A DNA stretch of 64,000 nt from Luteibacter jiangsuensis (GCF_011742555.1 NZ_JAAQQR010000001.1:558001-622000), one strand, 5' to 3'. Shown: positions 46,357 to 55,666, counted from the first letter of the stretch. Notes: generated by a model not told the origin, from the sequence alone. Made by a program: numbers and translations.

Positions 46357-46393
46357 CTGTTTGCAACATTCAGTACGTCTCATTGCAACACGG
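46350..46393 (+). promoter_or_regulatory. 11-bp-spaced direct repeats upstream of pstS, possible PHO box
   Basis: Successive 11-bp units begin GTGTCAT, TTGCAAC, AGTACGT, TTGCAAC. The two TTGCAACA copies are exactly 22 bp apart. PhoB sites are built from 11-bp direct repeats, and pst operons are classic PhoB targets, but the units match CTGTCAT only weakly. Confidence 0.35.
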
Positions 46394-46457
46394 CAGGGCT
46401 GGAATACGGCCCCGGGCGGGCTTCGCCCGACATCTTTTCCATCGAGGGGATCTCTCC

Positions 46458-47474
46458 GTGTTCACACGCAAACTCCGCATCGCCGCGCTGGTCGCCGCTT
46501 CGCTCTTCGGCATGTCCGCCGTGCAGGCCACCGACATCACGGGCGCCGGCTCCAGCTTCGTCTACCCGGTTCTTTCCAAGTGGTCCGCGAAGTACGCGGA
46601 ATCGACCGGTAACAAGATCAACTACCAGTCCGTGGGCTCGGGCGCGGGTATCGCGCAGATCAAGGAAGGCACCATCGACTTCGGCGCCTCCGACGCCCCG
46701 ATGAGCAGCGAAGACCTGACCAAGTTCGGCCTCGGCCAGTTCCCGAGCGTCGTGGGTGGCATCGTGCCGGTGGTGAACTTCGGCGCCGGCTTCAGCGGCC
46801 AGCTCAAGCTCACCGGCCCCGTCCTCGCCGACATCTTCCTCGGCAAGATCACCTCGTGGGACGATCCGGCCATCATGGCGCTGAACCCGGGCCTCAAGGT
46901 GCCCGCCAAGAAGATCACGGTGGTGCACCGCTCGGACGGTTCGGGCACCTCGTTCAACTTCACGAACTACCTGTCGAAGGTCAGCCCGGAGTGGGCGTCG
47001 AAGGTGAAGTTCGGCACCGCCGTGGAATGGCCGGCCGGTGTGGGTGGCAAGGGTAACGAGGGCGTTTCGCAGTACGTCCGCCAGATCCCCGGTTCGATCG
47101 GCTACGTCGAATACGCCTACGCGAAGAAGAACAAGATCTCGTTCGCGGAGATGCAGAATGCTGCCGGTAAGTGGGTGCAGCCGAATGCCGACACCTTCGC
47201 CGCCGCGGCCGCCACGGCCGATTGGGCTTCCGCGAAGGACTTCAACCTGATCATGACGAATGCTTCGGGCGACGAGGCGTGGCCGATCACTGCCACCACC
47301 TGGATCATCATGTACAAGAAGTCGAAGAACCCGTCGCACACCAAGGTGGCGTTCGACTTCTTCAAGTACGCCTTCGAGAAGGGCCAGGCCGACGCCGCAT
47401 CGCTCGACTACGTCGCGCTGCCGGCCACGCTCACCCAGAAGATCCAGGCCTACTGGGGCTCGGACTTCAAGTAA
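46458..47474 (+). CDS. pstS: Phosphate-binding protein PstS
   Basis: 338 residues from GTG 46458, with GAGGGGA at 7 nt. Signal peptide MFTRKLRIAALVAASLFGMS ends near VQATDI. Phosphate-site segments are ITGAGSSFVYPVLSKWS, the GSGAGI region around residue 60, GASDAPMSSEDL and HRSDGSGTSFNFTNYL. It delivers phosphate to PstCA. The upstream in-frame extension to 46332 crosses the regulatory repeats and was rejected. The pstC gene is 116 nt downstream, after a strong intercistronic hairpin. Confidence 0.97.
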   Translation: MFTRKLRIAALVAASLFGMSAVQATDITGAGSSFVYPVLSKWSAKYAESTGNKINYQSVGSGAGIAQIKEGTIDFGASDAPMSSEDLTKFGLGQFPSVVGGIVPVVNFGAGFSGQLKLTGPVLADIFLGKITSWDDPAIMALNPGLKVPAKKITVVHRSDGSGTSFNFTNYLSKVSPEWASKVKFGTAVEWPAGVGGKGNEGVSQYVRQIPGSIGYVEYAYAKKNKISFAEMQNAAGKWVQPNADTFAAAAATADWASAKDFNLIMTNASGDEAWPITATTWIIMYKKSKNPSHTKVAFDFFKYAFEKGQADAASLDYVALPATLTQKIQAYWGSDFK

Positions 47475-47527
47475 GCAACGAGCCGTCCGACCGGTGACAC
47501 ACTTCCGGTCCAGACTGTCGTTCAAGG

Positions 47528-47557
47528 GGGTCGCCGTCCCGTAAGGGGCGGCGACCC
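47528..47557 (+). other. Strong intercistronic stem-loop between pstS and pstC
   Basis: A 13-bp stem (47528-47540 with 47545-47557, one G·U pair) closed by loop GTAA. No U-tract follows. Such hairpins commonly protect the upstream message from 3' decay or attenuate transcription, giving more binding protein than permease. Confidence 0.7.
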
Positions 47558-47590
47558 AACGTTTGCAAAGGCCCGGGAAACAGCATTCCT

Positions 47591-48619
47591 ATGCATGCCA
47601 CCGCCAGCAACGCCGCGACCGCCCCCGGCCACACCGGGGCCAGGCGCACGTCGACGGACTCACGCAACGACCTCATCTTCGGATGGGTGTTGAAAGCCTG
47701 CGCGCTGCTTGTCCTCCTTTCGCTGATCGGCGCAGCGGGCTCCACGCTCTGGCTGGGCCAGGACGCCTTCCGCACCTTCGGCTGGGGCTTCCTCACCAGC
47801 GCCGCCTGGGATCCCAGCAACGACCAGTACGGTGCGCTGGTACCCATCATGGGCACCGTCGGGACGGCCATGATCGCACTCGTGGTCGCGGTACCCATCA
47901 GTTTCGGCATCGCCCTCTTCCTCACCGAGATCGCGCCGCAATGGCTGCGCGGTCCGGTCGCCTCGGCCATCGAATTGCTGGCCGGCATTCCGTCCATCAT
48001 CTACGGCATGTGGGGCCTCTTCATCTTCGCCCCGTTCGTTGCCGAGCACATCAAGCCGTGGCTGATGAACAACTTCAGCAGCGAACCGCCCGACGGGCAG
48101 GTGTCGTGGCTGGTGCAGCACGTGCCGTGGATCGCGAAGTTCTTCTCCAGCGAATATCCCTTCTTCGGTGCCGGCGTGCTCACCGCGGGCCTCGTGCTGG
48201 CGGTGATGATCATCCCGTTCATTTCCTCGGTGATGCGCGAGGTCTTCCAGACGGTGCCCACGCGCCTGAAGGAATCGGCATACGCGCTGGGTTCCAGCAC
48301 GTGGGAAGTAGTGTGGGACATCGTGGTGCCCTACACCCGCACCGCGGTCATCGGCGGCGTGTTCCTTGGCCTCGGCCGCGCGCTCGGCGAGACCATGGCC
48401 GTGGCCTTCGTGCTCGGCAACACCTTCAAGTTCTCCTGGTCCTTCCTCGAAACGGGCAGCTCCATCGCCTCCACCATCGCCAATCAGTTCGGCGAGGCGC
48501 AGGGCCTGCAGCGCTCCGCGCTGATGGCTCTCGCCTTCCTTCTGTTCGTGGTGACCTTCATCGTGCTGCTGATCGCCCGCCTCATGCTTCGCCGGCTGGC
48601 CACGAAGGAGGGCAACTGA
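47591..48619 (+). CDS. pstC: Phosphate ABC transporter permease PstC
   Basis: 342 residues with about six to seven membrane segments. The EAA-like loop lies in ESAYALGSSTWEVVWDIVVPYTR. Conserved text includes GTAMIALVVAVPISFGIALFL and RALGETMAVAFVLGNT. It has a rather long N-terminus of about 40 polar residues before the first membrane helix. It pairs with PstA as the channel for phosphate. The stop overlaps the pstA start (TGATG). Confidence 0.96.
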   Translation: MHATASNAATAPGHTGARRTSTDSRNDLIFGWVLKACALLVLLSLIGAAGSTLWLGQDAFRTFGWGFLTSAAWDPSNDQYGALVPIMGTVGTAMIALVVAVPISFGIALFLTEIAPQWLRGPVASAIELLAGIPSIIYGMWGLFIFAPFVAEHIKPWLMNNFSSEPPDGQVSWLVQHVPWIAKFFSSEYPFFGAGVLTAGLVLAVMIIPFISSVMREVFQTVPTRLKESAYALGSSTWEVVWDIVVPYTRTAVIGGVFLGLGRALGETMAVAFVLGNTFKFSWSFLETGSSIASTIANQFGEAQGLQRSALMALAFLLFVVTFIVLLIARLMLRRLATKEGN

Positions 48620-49485
48620 TGTCCGCGTCGCTCTACACCACACGCCGCATCAAGAACGTCGTGGCCATGGTGCTCAGCGTGATCGCCACCGGCCTGGGCC
48701 TGTTCTTCCTCGCCTGGATCCTCTGGGAAACCCTGAGCCAGGGCGCCTCGGCGCTGAAGCCGCAGTTGTTCACCAAGATCACGGCCTACCGCGAGGAAGG
48801 CGGCCTGGCCAACGCGATGATCGGCAGCCTGATCCTGAACTTCCTCGGCATCCTCATCGCCACGCCGATCGGCGTGGCTGCCGGCACCTGGCTCGCGGAG
48901 TATTCGCGCCGCTCGCGCCTGGGTCCCGCCATCCGCTTCCTCAACGACATCCTGCTGTCCGCGCCGTCGATCGTGCTGGGCCTGTTCGTCTACACGATCG
49001 TGGTGCTCCCGTCGAAGTACCTGTCCAACGGCAACGTGACCTTCTCCGGCATCGCCGGTGGCATCGCACTGGCCCTGATCGCCCTGCCCGTCATCGTGCG
49101 CACCACCGACGAGATGCTGCGCCTGGTGCCGGGTACCCTGCGCGAAGCCGCGCTGTCGCTCGGCGTGCCGCAATGGAAGCTCACCACGCAGATCCTGATC
49201 CGCTCAGCGCGGTCGGGCATCGTCACCGGCGTGCTGCTGGCCCTGGCCCGCATCAGCGGCGAAACGGCGCCACTGCTGTTCACGGCCTTCGGCAATACGT
49301 TCACGAGCCTCAACCCGCTGACCCCGATGGCCAGCCTGCCGCAGATCATCTACGAATACACGAAAGACCCAAGTCCAGACATCAACACCATCGCCTGGGC
49401 CGGCGCCTTCGTGCTTACCATGTTTGTGCTCGCGCTCAGCCTGATCGCCCGTTTCGCTTTCCGCTCCAAGGTGTCCCATGACTAA
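48619..49485 (+). CDS. pstA: Phosphate ABC transporter permease PstA
   Basis: 288 residues starting [13 protein letters not shown], overlapping the pstC stop. About six membrane segments. The coupling loop contains [17 protein letters not shown], and [19 protein letters not shown] is characteristic of PstA. It forms the transmembrane heterodimer with PstC and ends with an 8-nt overlap into pstB. Confidence 0.96.
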   Translation: MSASLYTTRRIKNVVAMVLSVIATGLGLFFLAWILWETLSQGASALKPQLFTKITAYREEGGLANAMIGSLILNFLGILIATPIGVAAGTWLAEYSRRSRLGPAIRFLNDILLSAPSIVLGLFVYTIVVLPSKYLSNGNVTFSGIAGGIALALIALPVIVRTTDEMLRLVPGTLREAALSLGVPQWKLTTQILIRSARSGIVTGVLLALARISGETAPLLFTAFGNTFTSLNPLTPMASLPQIIYEYTKDPSPDINTIAWAGAFVLTMFVLALSLIARFAFRSKVSHD

Positions 49486-50311
49486 CATGAACGAAGTGGC
49501 CTCCCAACCCGGGTTCGGCACGTCGCCCCATGCCGCGGGCGTGGACCTTGGCCAGGTGCCAGCGAAGATGACCGTTCGCGACGTGAACTTCCATTACGGC
49601 GATTTCCACGCGATCAAGAACATCGCCATGGACGTGCCGGAGAAGCAGGTCACGGCCATCATCGGCCCTTCCGGCTGCGGCAAGTCCACGCTGCTGCGCA
49701 TCTTCAACCGCATCTATGCCATCTACCCGGGCCTGCGCGCCACGGGCGAGATCATCCTCGACGGGGAAAACATCCTCGATCCGAAGTACCCGCTCAACCG
49801 CCTGCGCAGCAAGGTGGGCATGGTGTTCCAGAAACCCGTGCCGTTCCCCATGACCATTTTCGAGAACGTGGCTTACGGCATCCGCCACCACGAGAAGCTG
49901 TCGCGCTCGGAAATGGAGAACCGCGTCGAGCAGGCCCTGCGCGGCGCGGCGCTGTGGGACGAAGTGAAGGACAAGCTGAAACAGAGCGCCCTGGGCCTCT
50001 CCGGCGGCCAGCAGCAGCGTCTGTGCATTGCCCGCGGCATCGCCCTGAAACCCGAGGTGCTGTTGCTCGACGAGCCCACATCGGCGCTCGATCCCATCGC
50101 CACGAGCCGCATCGAGCAGCTGGTGGAAGAACTGAAGCGCGACTTCACCATCGTGATCGTCACCCACAACATGCAGCAGGCCGCCCGCTGTTCGGACATG
50201 ACCGCCTTCATGTACATGGGCGAGCTGATCGAGTTCGACCGTACGGAGAAGATCTTCACCAAGCCGGACAAGAAGCAGACGGAAGACTACATCACCGGCC
50301 GTTTCGGCTAA
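49478..50311 (+). CDS. pstB: Phosphate ABC transporter ATPase PstB
   Basis: 277 residues, start [16 protein letters not shown], 8-nt overlap with pstA. Walker A is [18 protein letters not shown], the signature [18 protein letters not shown] and Walker [16 protein letters not shown], with the switch His in [15 protein letters not shown]. An N-terminal extension of about 20 residues precedes the fold. It powers phosphate import by PstSCA. phoU follows after 22 nt. Confidence 0.97.
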   Translation: MTNMNEVASQPGFGTSPHAAGVDLGQVPAKMTVRDVNFHYGDFHAIKNIAMDVPEKQVTAIIGPSGCGKSTLLRIFNRIYAIYPGLRATGEIILDGENILDPKYPLNRLRSKVGMVFQKPVPFPMTIFENVAYGIRHHEKLSRSEMENRVEQALRGAALWDEVKDKLKQSALGLSGGQQQRLCIARGIALKPEVLLLDEPTSALDPIATSRIEQLVEELKRDFTIVIVTHNMQQAARCSDMTAFMYMGELIEFDRTEKIFTKPDKKQTEDYITGRFG

Positions 50312-50333
50312 GCACCCGCCTTCGAGGTTAGCG

Positions 50334-51047
50334 ATGAACACCACGCACCAGCACATCATCAAGAGCTACGACGACGAACTGAAGCGCCTCACCGGCGAAA
50401 TCGTCAAGATGGGCGAACTTGCCGTCGCGCAGCTCGAAGCCGCCATCGACGTGGTGGAACGCCGCGACGAGCGCGCGGCCCAGCGCGTGGTCGACAACGA
50501 CGACGCCCTCGACGCGCTCGAACAGGAAATCAGCCAGGACGTGGTCCGCCTGCTCGCCCTGCGCGCACCGATCGCCGGCGATCTCCGCAACGTGTTCGCC
50601 GCCCTCCGCATCGCCGCCGACATCGAGCGCATCGGGGATTACGCGGCGAACGTGGCCAAGCGCTCCATCCCGCTGAGCCGCGTGGCTCCGATCACCGCCG
50701 CGGGCGGCCTGGCCAACCTTGCCGAGCTCGCGGCCGACCAGCTCCGCAACGTGCTCAAGGCGTACAACGACCAGGACGCCGAGGCGGCCTATGAGGTATG
50801 GAAGTCGGATGCGGACCTCGACGAGGCCTATACGGTGGTGTTCCGCGCCCTGCTCACGTACATGATGGAAGATCCGCGCAACATCACGCCGTGCACGCAC
50901 CTGCTGTTCATGGCGAAGAACATCGAGCGCATCGGCGACCACGCCACCAACATCGCGGAGAACGTCTGGTTCGTGGTGCACGGCGAGCCGCTGGTGGCAC
51001 CGCGCACGAAGCGTGACAACACGGCGAATCCGGATTTCGGGAAGTAA
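50334..51047 (+). CDS. phoU: Phosphate-signalling regulator PhoU
   Basis: 237 residues with two PhoU repeats of three helices. Metal-binding motifs occur as [19 protein letters not shown] in the first and LLFMAKNIERIGDHATN in the second. It damps PhoR signalling when phosphate is sufficient, through contact with the Pst transporter. It is the last gene of the pst operon. Neither phoB nor phoR is in the window. REP element B3 starts 10 nt after its stop codon. Confidence 0.96.
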   Translation: MNTTHQHIIKSYDDELKRLTGEIVKMGELAVAQLEAAIDVVERRDERAAQRVVDNDDALDALEQEISQDVVRLLALRAPIAGDLRNVFAALRIAADIERIGDYAANVAKRSIPLSRVAPITAAGGLANLAELAADQLRNVLKAYNDQDAEAAYEVWKSDADLDEAYTVVFRALLTYMMEDPRNITPCTHLLFMAKNIERIGDHATNIAENVWFVVHGEPLVAPRTKRDNTANPDFGK

Positions 51048-51056
51048 GTGCTGCTT

Positions 51057-51144
51057 TGTGTGGGAGCCGCTTCAGCGGCGATTGGGCGCTGGCGACAAGC
51101 TTGCCCGCTACCGCGGGATCGCCGGCATAGCCGGCTCCCACACA
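51057..51144. repeat. REP-like palindrome, family B, full element, inverted (B3)
   Basis: Same ends as B2 (TGTGGGAGCC-type), but the hairpin order is reversed: GCCGCTTCAGCGGC is on the left and GCCGGCATAGCCGGC on the right. It fills the gap between phoU and the convergent sugE gene. Confidence 0.9.
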
Positions 51145-51158
51145 GAGCTCGCCATCCC

Positions 51159-51473
51159 TCAGCCCGCGAGCTTCAAGCCCACGATCCCGGCCAGGATCAA
51201 CCCGACGCACAGCAGCCGCCACGGCTGCGCCGATTCGCCGAACAGCACGATGCCGAGCGTCACGGCACCTACCGCCCCGATACCCGTCCACACCGCATAG
51301 GCGGTACCCAGCGGAAGTTTCTTCGTGGCGATGGCGAGCAGCACTATGCTGATCACCATGGCAACCACGGTAAGCACGCTGGGCAACAGGCGGCTGAAAC
51401 CCTCGGTGTATTTCAGGCCGACAGCCCAGGCGATCTCGAAGAGACCGGCAAGTACGAGAACAGTCCAGTACAT
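51159..51473 (-). CDS. sugE: Guanidinium exporter Gdx (SugE), SMR family
   Basis: 104 residues with four membrane helices. The essential Glu13 lies in [17 protein letters not shown], whose GLFEI-WA pattern is the mark of the SugE/Gdx branch rather than the multidrug EmrE branch. The second helix has [14 protein letters not shown]. It exports guanidinium in exchange for protons. A GGAG site lies 7 nt ahead of the ATG, immediately after a guanidine-II riboswitch, so expression should rise when guanidine builds up. The gene is flanked by REP elements B3 and B4. Confidence 0.93.
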   Translation of the reverse strand: MYWTVLVLAGLFEIAWAVGLKYTEGFSRLLPSVLTVVAMVISIVLLAIATKKLPLGTAYAVWTGIGAVGAVTLGIVLFGESAQPWRLLCVGLILAGIVGLKLAG

Positions 51474-51490
51474 GGGAAAGCTCCGCAAGA

Positions 51491-51539
51491 GCGGGGTCGT
51501 CCCCGCGGAGATGATGCGCGTCGTGGGGCCGTCCCCGCG
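51491..51539 (-). promoter_or_regulatory. Guanidine-II (mini-ykkC) riboswitch controlling sugE
   Basis: On the minus strand there are two hairpins with ACGR loops, the defining feature of this class. The 5' hairpin (51539-51522) has loop ACGG closed by GGGG/CCCC; one C-A mismatch interrupts the outer stem. The 3' hairpin (51506-51491) has loop ACGA closed by six perfect pairs, GCGGGG/CCCCGC. A 15-nt linker separates them. The Shine-Dalgarno GGAG lies 5 nt after the second hairpin, so ligand binding would free the ribosome site. A TAGGAT-type -10 box around 51569-51574 fits the promoter. Confidence 0.9.
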
Positions 51540-51626
51540 AGCGGACCGGCTTTGCGCCGAACCGCTAACATCCTACATCACGTGCGCCCCCGCTGACCGG
51601 CAGCACAGACCGCGCGGGGAGCAGAC

Positions 51627-51709
51627 TGTGGGAGCCGGCTATGCCGGCGATCCCGCGTCAGCGGGCAAGCTCGCAGCGAGCACCCATCGCCGCTGAAGCG
51701 GCTCCCACA
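51627..51709. repeat. REP-like palindrome, family B, full element (B4)
   Basis: Ends TGTGGGAGCC and GGCTCCCACA, with hairpins GCCGGCTATGCCGGC and GCCGCTGAAGCGGC in the order of B2 and B5. It lies between the sugE control region and the next leftward gene. Confidence 0.9.
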
Positions 51710-51721
51710 TCTTGGCCGCAA

Positions 51722-51994
51722 CTACTGAAGCGGACCCACTGCAGCCTTCTTCAACTTCACGCCCCGCACGATCCCGTAAACGCTGATGAGGAACCACGCC
51801 ATCTCCTGCAGAAAGGCGGAGAGGTTGAAGGTGCCGAAGATCAGCGACAGCAGGATGCCGAAGGCGCCGACCAGGTTCATGACCTGGTACGGGTAGCCCT
51901 GCCCCGAGAGCTTGTGCGCCTGGAGCAGGAAGAACGCCACGAGCACCAGCGTCACGCCGATCAGGCCGGCCCAGTCGTGCCAGAACAGGTTCAT
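51722..51994 (-). CDS. Small membrane protein, CBU_0592 family
   Basis: 90 residues with three membrane segments (GLIGVTLVLVAFFLLQAHKL; VMNLVGAFGILLSLIFGTF; LQEMAWFLISVYGIVRGVKL). It resembles the small CBU_0592 membrane family known from Proteobacteria, function unknown. Its start overlaps the rlmB stop by 4 nt, so it is the last gene of the rnr-rlmB run. It ends 13 nt from REP element B4. Confidence 0.75.
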   Translation of the reverse strand: MNLFWHDWAGLIGVTLVLVAFFLLQAHKLSGQGYPYQVMNLVGAFGILLSLIFGTFNLSAFLQEMAWFLISVYGIVRGVKLKKAAVGPLQ

Positions 51995-52737
51995 CGCTTG
52001 CTCCCTCGCTGACGCAGTGCCTCGAACAGCACGATGCCCGTGGCCACCGAGACATTCAGGCTCTCCATGCTGCCTGGCATGGGGATCTTCGCCACGAAAT
52101 CGCAGGTTTCGCGCGTGAGCCGGCGCATGCCGTCGCCCTCGCTGCCCATCACGAGGGCGATGGGGCCCTTCAGGTCGATGTCGTAGATCGACTGGTCGGT
52201 GTCGCCATCCAGACCGGTGATCCATACGCCGGCATCTTTCAGCAAACGCAGCGCACGGGCGAGGTTGGTGGCGGCGATGACCGGTACCAGGTCCGCACCG
52301 CCGGCCGAGGCACGGCGCACCGTGGGCGTGATACCCACCGCGCGATCCTTCGGTACGACCACCGCGGTGACTTTCGCGGCGGCCGCACTGCGCAGGCAGG
52401 CGCCCAGGTTGTGCGGATCGGTAACGCCGTCGAGCACGAGCACCAGGGCGTCCGCACCGGCGGCGTCGAGCAGTGCCGGCAGATCGTTCTCGCCCCGCAG
52501 CGGCGGGGTTTCGTAGCGCGCGATCACGCCCTGATGGCGAGCCTCGCCGCCCAGCTTCTCCAGTTGTTCCTTGCCCACAGTCTTCAGCGGCAGGCCAAGC
52601 CGACGCGCCTGCGCGGCGATCTCGTTCACGCGCGCGTTCTTCGAATTCTGCTCGATCACTACTTCACGGATCCGATCCGGATCGTTGGCGAGGGCGCCTT
52701 CGACCGGATTGATGCCGACGATCCAGGTTTCACTCAT
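51991..52737 (-). CDS. rlmB: 23S rRNA Gm2251 2'-O-methyltransferase
   Basis: 248 residues, SpoU/TrmH-type knotted methyltransferase. The N-terminal substrate domain (about residues 1-75, starting MSETWIVGINPVEGALAND) matches RlmB. The catalytic fold has LDGVTDPHNLGACLRSAAA, then IALVMGSEGDGMRRLTRE and the C-terminal knot MPGSMESLNVSVATGIVLFE. It overlaps the rnr stop region by 4 nt and the following membrane gene by 4 nt. Synteny rnr-rlmB is common. Confidence 0.96.
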   Translation of the reverse strand: MSETWIVGINPVEGALANDPDRIREVVIEQNSKNARVNEIAAQARRLGLPLKTVGKEQLEKLGGEARHQGVIARYETPPLRGENDLPALLDAAGADALVLVLDGVTDPHNLGACLRSAAAAKVTAVVVPKDRAVGITPTVRRASAGGADLVPVIAATNLARALRLLKDAGVWITGLDGDTDQSIYDIDLKGPIALVMGSEGDGMRRLTRETCDFVAKIPMPGSMESLNVSVATGIVLFEALRQRGSKR

Positions 52738-55451
52738 GACTTCGGGTTGCTCCTGGGTTTACGCGGCGACTTCTTCGTCGCGGTTTTCTTGGCGGCAGCG
52801 CGCTTTGCCGGCACGCCCTTCGCGGACGTGGCCGGGGCCTTCGAACCAGCGGCCGGCTTCTTCCCGCCGGCATCGCCGGACGCACGACGCCTCGACGCCG
52901 CCTTCGGCGCCACGGAAGCCTCCCTTTCCGTGTGGGAAGCGCGCTTGCGCGCGAACGGCATGGCCTCCGTTTCCGCCGCCGCCCGCCGTGCGGGTCGCGC
53001 ATGATGCTCCGTCACCGGCTCGGCGGCAACCGGCGCCTTCGCCTTGGTGCCGAAGATGCGCCCGACCGCCTTCTTCGCGGCCTTGCCGATGGCCTTGCCC
53101 GCGGCCGCCATGCCGCCGCTCTTCTTGCGCGACGCGACAGGCGCCGGAACCACCGGCGCAGCCGGCTTCGGCAGCGCGGCCAACCGCGCGACGAGGCGGA
53201 AATCGATCTTGCGGTCTTCCAGGCTCGCCCGCAGCACCTGCACGCTCACATAGTCGCCCAGGCGATAGCTCGCGCCGGTGCGCTCGCCCGACAGAAGGTG
53301 CCGCACCGGATCGAACTTGTAGTAGTCGTTCGGAAGCTGGGACACGTGGACCAGGCCCGACACGCGCGACGCCGCCAGTTCCACGAACAGGCCGAACGAC
53401 GTGACGCCCGTGATGGTGCCTGCGAATTCCTCCCCAACGTGTTTTTCCATCCACGCGCACTTGAAGCGCTCGTCGACGTCGCGCTCGGCCTCCTCGGCAC
53501 GGCGCTCGCGCTGCGAGCAATGCACGGCCATGGAGGCCATTTCCGATTCGCTGTACGTGTAACCGGCCGGCCTGCCCTTGGTGAGCGCATAGCGGATCGC
53601 GCGATGGACCAGCAGGTCCGGGTAGCGGCGAATCGGCGAGGTGAAGTGCGCGTAGGCGTCCAGTGCCAGGCCGAAGTGGCCCTGGTTCTCCGGATGGTAG
53701 ACGGCCATGCTTTGCGCGCGCAGCAACACCGACTGGATCAGTTCCGCCTCGGGCCGGTCGTGCACCTTCTTCAGCAGCGCTGAGAAGTCGGCGGGCGTCA
53801 CCTCGTCAGCCGGCGGCATCTTCAGCTTGAACTCGCGCAGGAACTGCAACAGGTCGTCGTACTTCTCCGCCGGCGGCGGCGCGTGCACGCGGTAGAGCGC
53901 CGGAATCTTCCGCTTCGAGAGGTACCGCGCCGCCTGCACGTTCGCGGCGATCATGCATTCTTCGATGAGCTTGTGCGCGTCGTTGCGATCGGTGGCGCCC
54001 ATGGACACCACGTCGCCCGAGGGTGCAAGACGGAACTTCACTTCCGGGGTTTCGAAGTCGATGGCGCCGCGCCGCTTGCGTGCCTTGGCCATGGCCTTGT
54101 AGAGGCGATGCAGGGTTTCGACCTGCGGCAGTACGTCGGCGATCTCGTCGCGCACGTCGGCGTCGCGCTCGCCCACCGCCTGCCACACCTTGTTATAGGT
54201 GAGCCGCGCGTGCGAATGCATCACCGCTTCGTAGAACTTCGAGTGGAGGACTTCGCCGTCTTCGTCGATCTCCATGTCGCACACCATGCACAGGCGGTCG
54301 ACCTTCGGATTCAGCGAGCAGATGCCGTTGGAGAGGGTTTCCGGCAGCATCGGCACGACGAAGCCGGGGAAATACGTGGACGTGCTGCGCTCGTAGGCTT
54401 CGGCGTCCAGCGCGGTGCCCACCGGCACGTAATGCGAGACGTCGGCAATGGCGACGATAAGACGGAAGCCGCCGCCCTTCAGCGCCTCGGCGTACACGGC
54501 ATCGTCGAAGTCGCGCGCATCCTCGCCGTCGATGGTCACCAGCGGAAGCTTGCGGATATCCACTCTGCCCTTGCGCTCGTCCGCACCGACCTTCGGCTCC
54601 ACTTCCTCCGCCTGGCGCAGTACCTGCGGCGGCCACTCGTGCGGCAGGTCGTGACTGGCGATGGCCATTTCCACCACCAGCGAGGGCTGCAGCCGCTCGC
54701 CGAGCACGGCGCGAATGGTGCCCAGGGGGCCACGGTGCGGCGTGGGCGGATCGGTGATCTCGGCCACGACGATCTCGCCCGAGCGGGCACCCGCGTCGCG
54801 ACCGGCCGGGATCATGATGTTCTGATGCAGGCGCCGGTCGTCCGGCTCCACCAGGGTCACGCCGTTTTCGATCACCACCCGGCCCACGAGACGGGGCGAG
54901 CGCCGCTCCAGCACTTCCACAATGGCGCCCTGGCGGCGGCCGCGGCGATCGATGCCCACCACACTGGCGAGCACGCGGTCGCCGTGCAGCACGCTGCGCA
55001 TCTGCGAGGGGGACAGGTAGAGGTCTTCCCCGCCCTCGTCGGGCCGCAGGAAGCCGTAACCCTCGGCATTGGCAATGACACGACCGGGGATGAGGCTGAG
55101 CTTCTGGGCGGGCGCGTAGCCGCCGCGGCGGTTCCGCAGCAGCTGGCCGTCCCGGATCATCGCCCCGAGGCGCTTGCCCAGAGCATTGATCTCGTAATCG
55201 GTGAACAGGCGCAGCGCCCGCGCGATGTCCTCGGCCATCAGCAGCTCGCCGCGCTCCTCGAGCAGCGCGAGGATGGCCTCGCGGCTGGGAATGGGCTGGT
55301 CGTAGCGCTGGGCCTCGCGGTCGGCGTGCGGGTCGACCACCGCCGGCGGCGGCAGACGGTCGCGGTATTTGGCCAGGGCCTTGCCCGGCCGGGTGGCGTT
55401 CGCCTTGCGGGGGCCGCGATCCGCGCCCGAGCCTTTCTTTTTCTTCGTCAC
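52734..55451 (-). CDS. rnr: Ribonuclease R
   Basis: 905 residues, longer than the E. coli enzyme. The order is a basic N-terminus, OB/cold-shock domains, then the RNB catalytic core. The RNB signature is DGEDARDFDDAVYAEAL, whose Asp residues bind metal, and IADVSHYVPVGT follows. Next comes an S1 domain (FAGTITGVTSFGLFVELA...). The last ~150 residues are a Lys/Ala/Arg-rich tail (KKSGGMAAAGKAIGKAAKKA...), which should bind RNA or ribosomes. It degrades structured RNA. It is the first gene of the leftward rnr-rlmB-CBU_0592 operon. Confidence 0.97.
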   Translation of the reverse strand: MTKKKKGSGADRGPRKANATRPGKALAKYRDRLPPPAVVDPHADREAQRYDQPIPSREAILALLEERGELLMAEDIARALRLFTDYEINALGKRLGAMIRDGQLLRNRRGGYAPAQKLSLIPGRVIANAEGYGFLRPDEGGEDLYLSPSQMRSVLHGDRVLASVVGIDRRGRRQGAIVEVLERRSPRLVGRVVIENGVTLVEPDDRRLHQNIMIPAGRDAGARSGEIVVAEITDPPTPHRGPLGTIRAVLGERLQPSLVVEMAIASHDLPHEWPPQVLRQAEEVEPKVGADERKGRVDIRKLPLVTIDGEDARDFDDAVYAEALKGGGFRLIVAIADVSHYVPVGTALDAEAYERSTSTYFPGFVVPMLPETLSNGICSLNPKVDRLCMVCDMEIDEDGEVLHSKFYEAVMHSHARLTYNKVWQAVGERDADVRDEIADVLPQVETLHRLYKAMAKARKRRGAIDFETPEVKFRLAPSGDVVSMGATDRNDAHKLIEECMIAANVQAARYLSKRKIPALYRVHAPPPAEKYDDLLQFLREFKLKMPPADEVTPADFSALLKKVHDRPEAELIQSVLLRAQSMAVYHPENQGHFGLALDAYAHFTSPIRRYPDLLVHRAIRYALTKGRPAGYTYSESEMASMAVHCSQRERRAEEAERDVDERFKCAWMEKHVGEEFAGTITGVTSFGLFVELAASRVSGLVHVSQLPNDYYKFDPVRHLLSGERTGASYRLGDYVSVQVLRASLEDRKIDFRLVARLAALPKPAAPVVPAPVASRKKSGGMAAAGKAIGKAAKKAVGRIFGTKAKAPVAAEPVTEHHARPARRAAAETEAMPFARKRASHTEREASVAPKAASRRRASGDAGGKKPAAGSKAPATSAKGVPAKRAAAKKTATKKSPRKPRSNPKS

Positions 55452-55506
55452 TTATGAACCTTTGGATGGGGACGCGAAATAGTTTCACATCCGGGATACG
55501 AAATCG

Positions 55507-55535
55507 TTGACAAGTTTCCTCGACCTACCTAATCT
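55507..55535 (+). promoter_or_regulatory. Sigma-70 promoter of tRNA-Leu
   Basis: TTGACA (55507-55512), 17-nt spacer, TAATCT (55530-55535). It lies about 40 bp upstream of the mature tRNA 5' end. Confidence 0.85.
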
Positions 55536-55574
55536 ACGCGGCTCACGGGGCGGCGACGCTGCTTCGAGACACCT

Positions 55575-55659
<85 letters not shown>

Positions 55660-55666
55660 ATTATAG

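Noticed and set aside
53883-55457. 524-codon frame antisense to rnr
   Set aside because: It lies inside the RNase R gene and lacks any family motif; a shadow frame.
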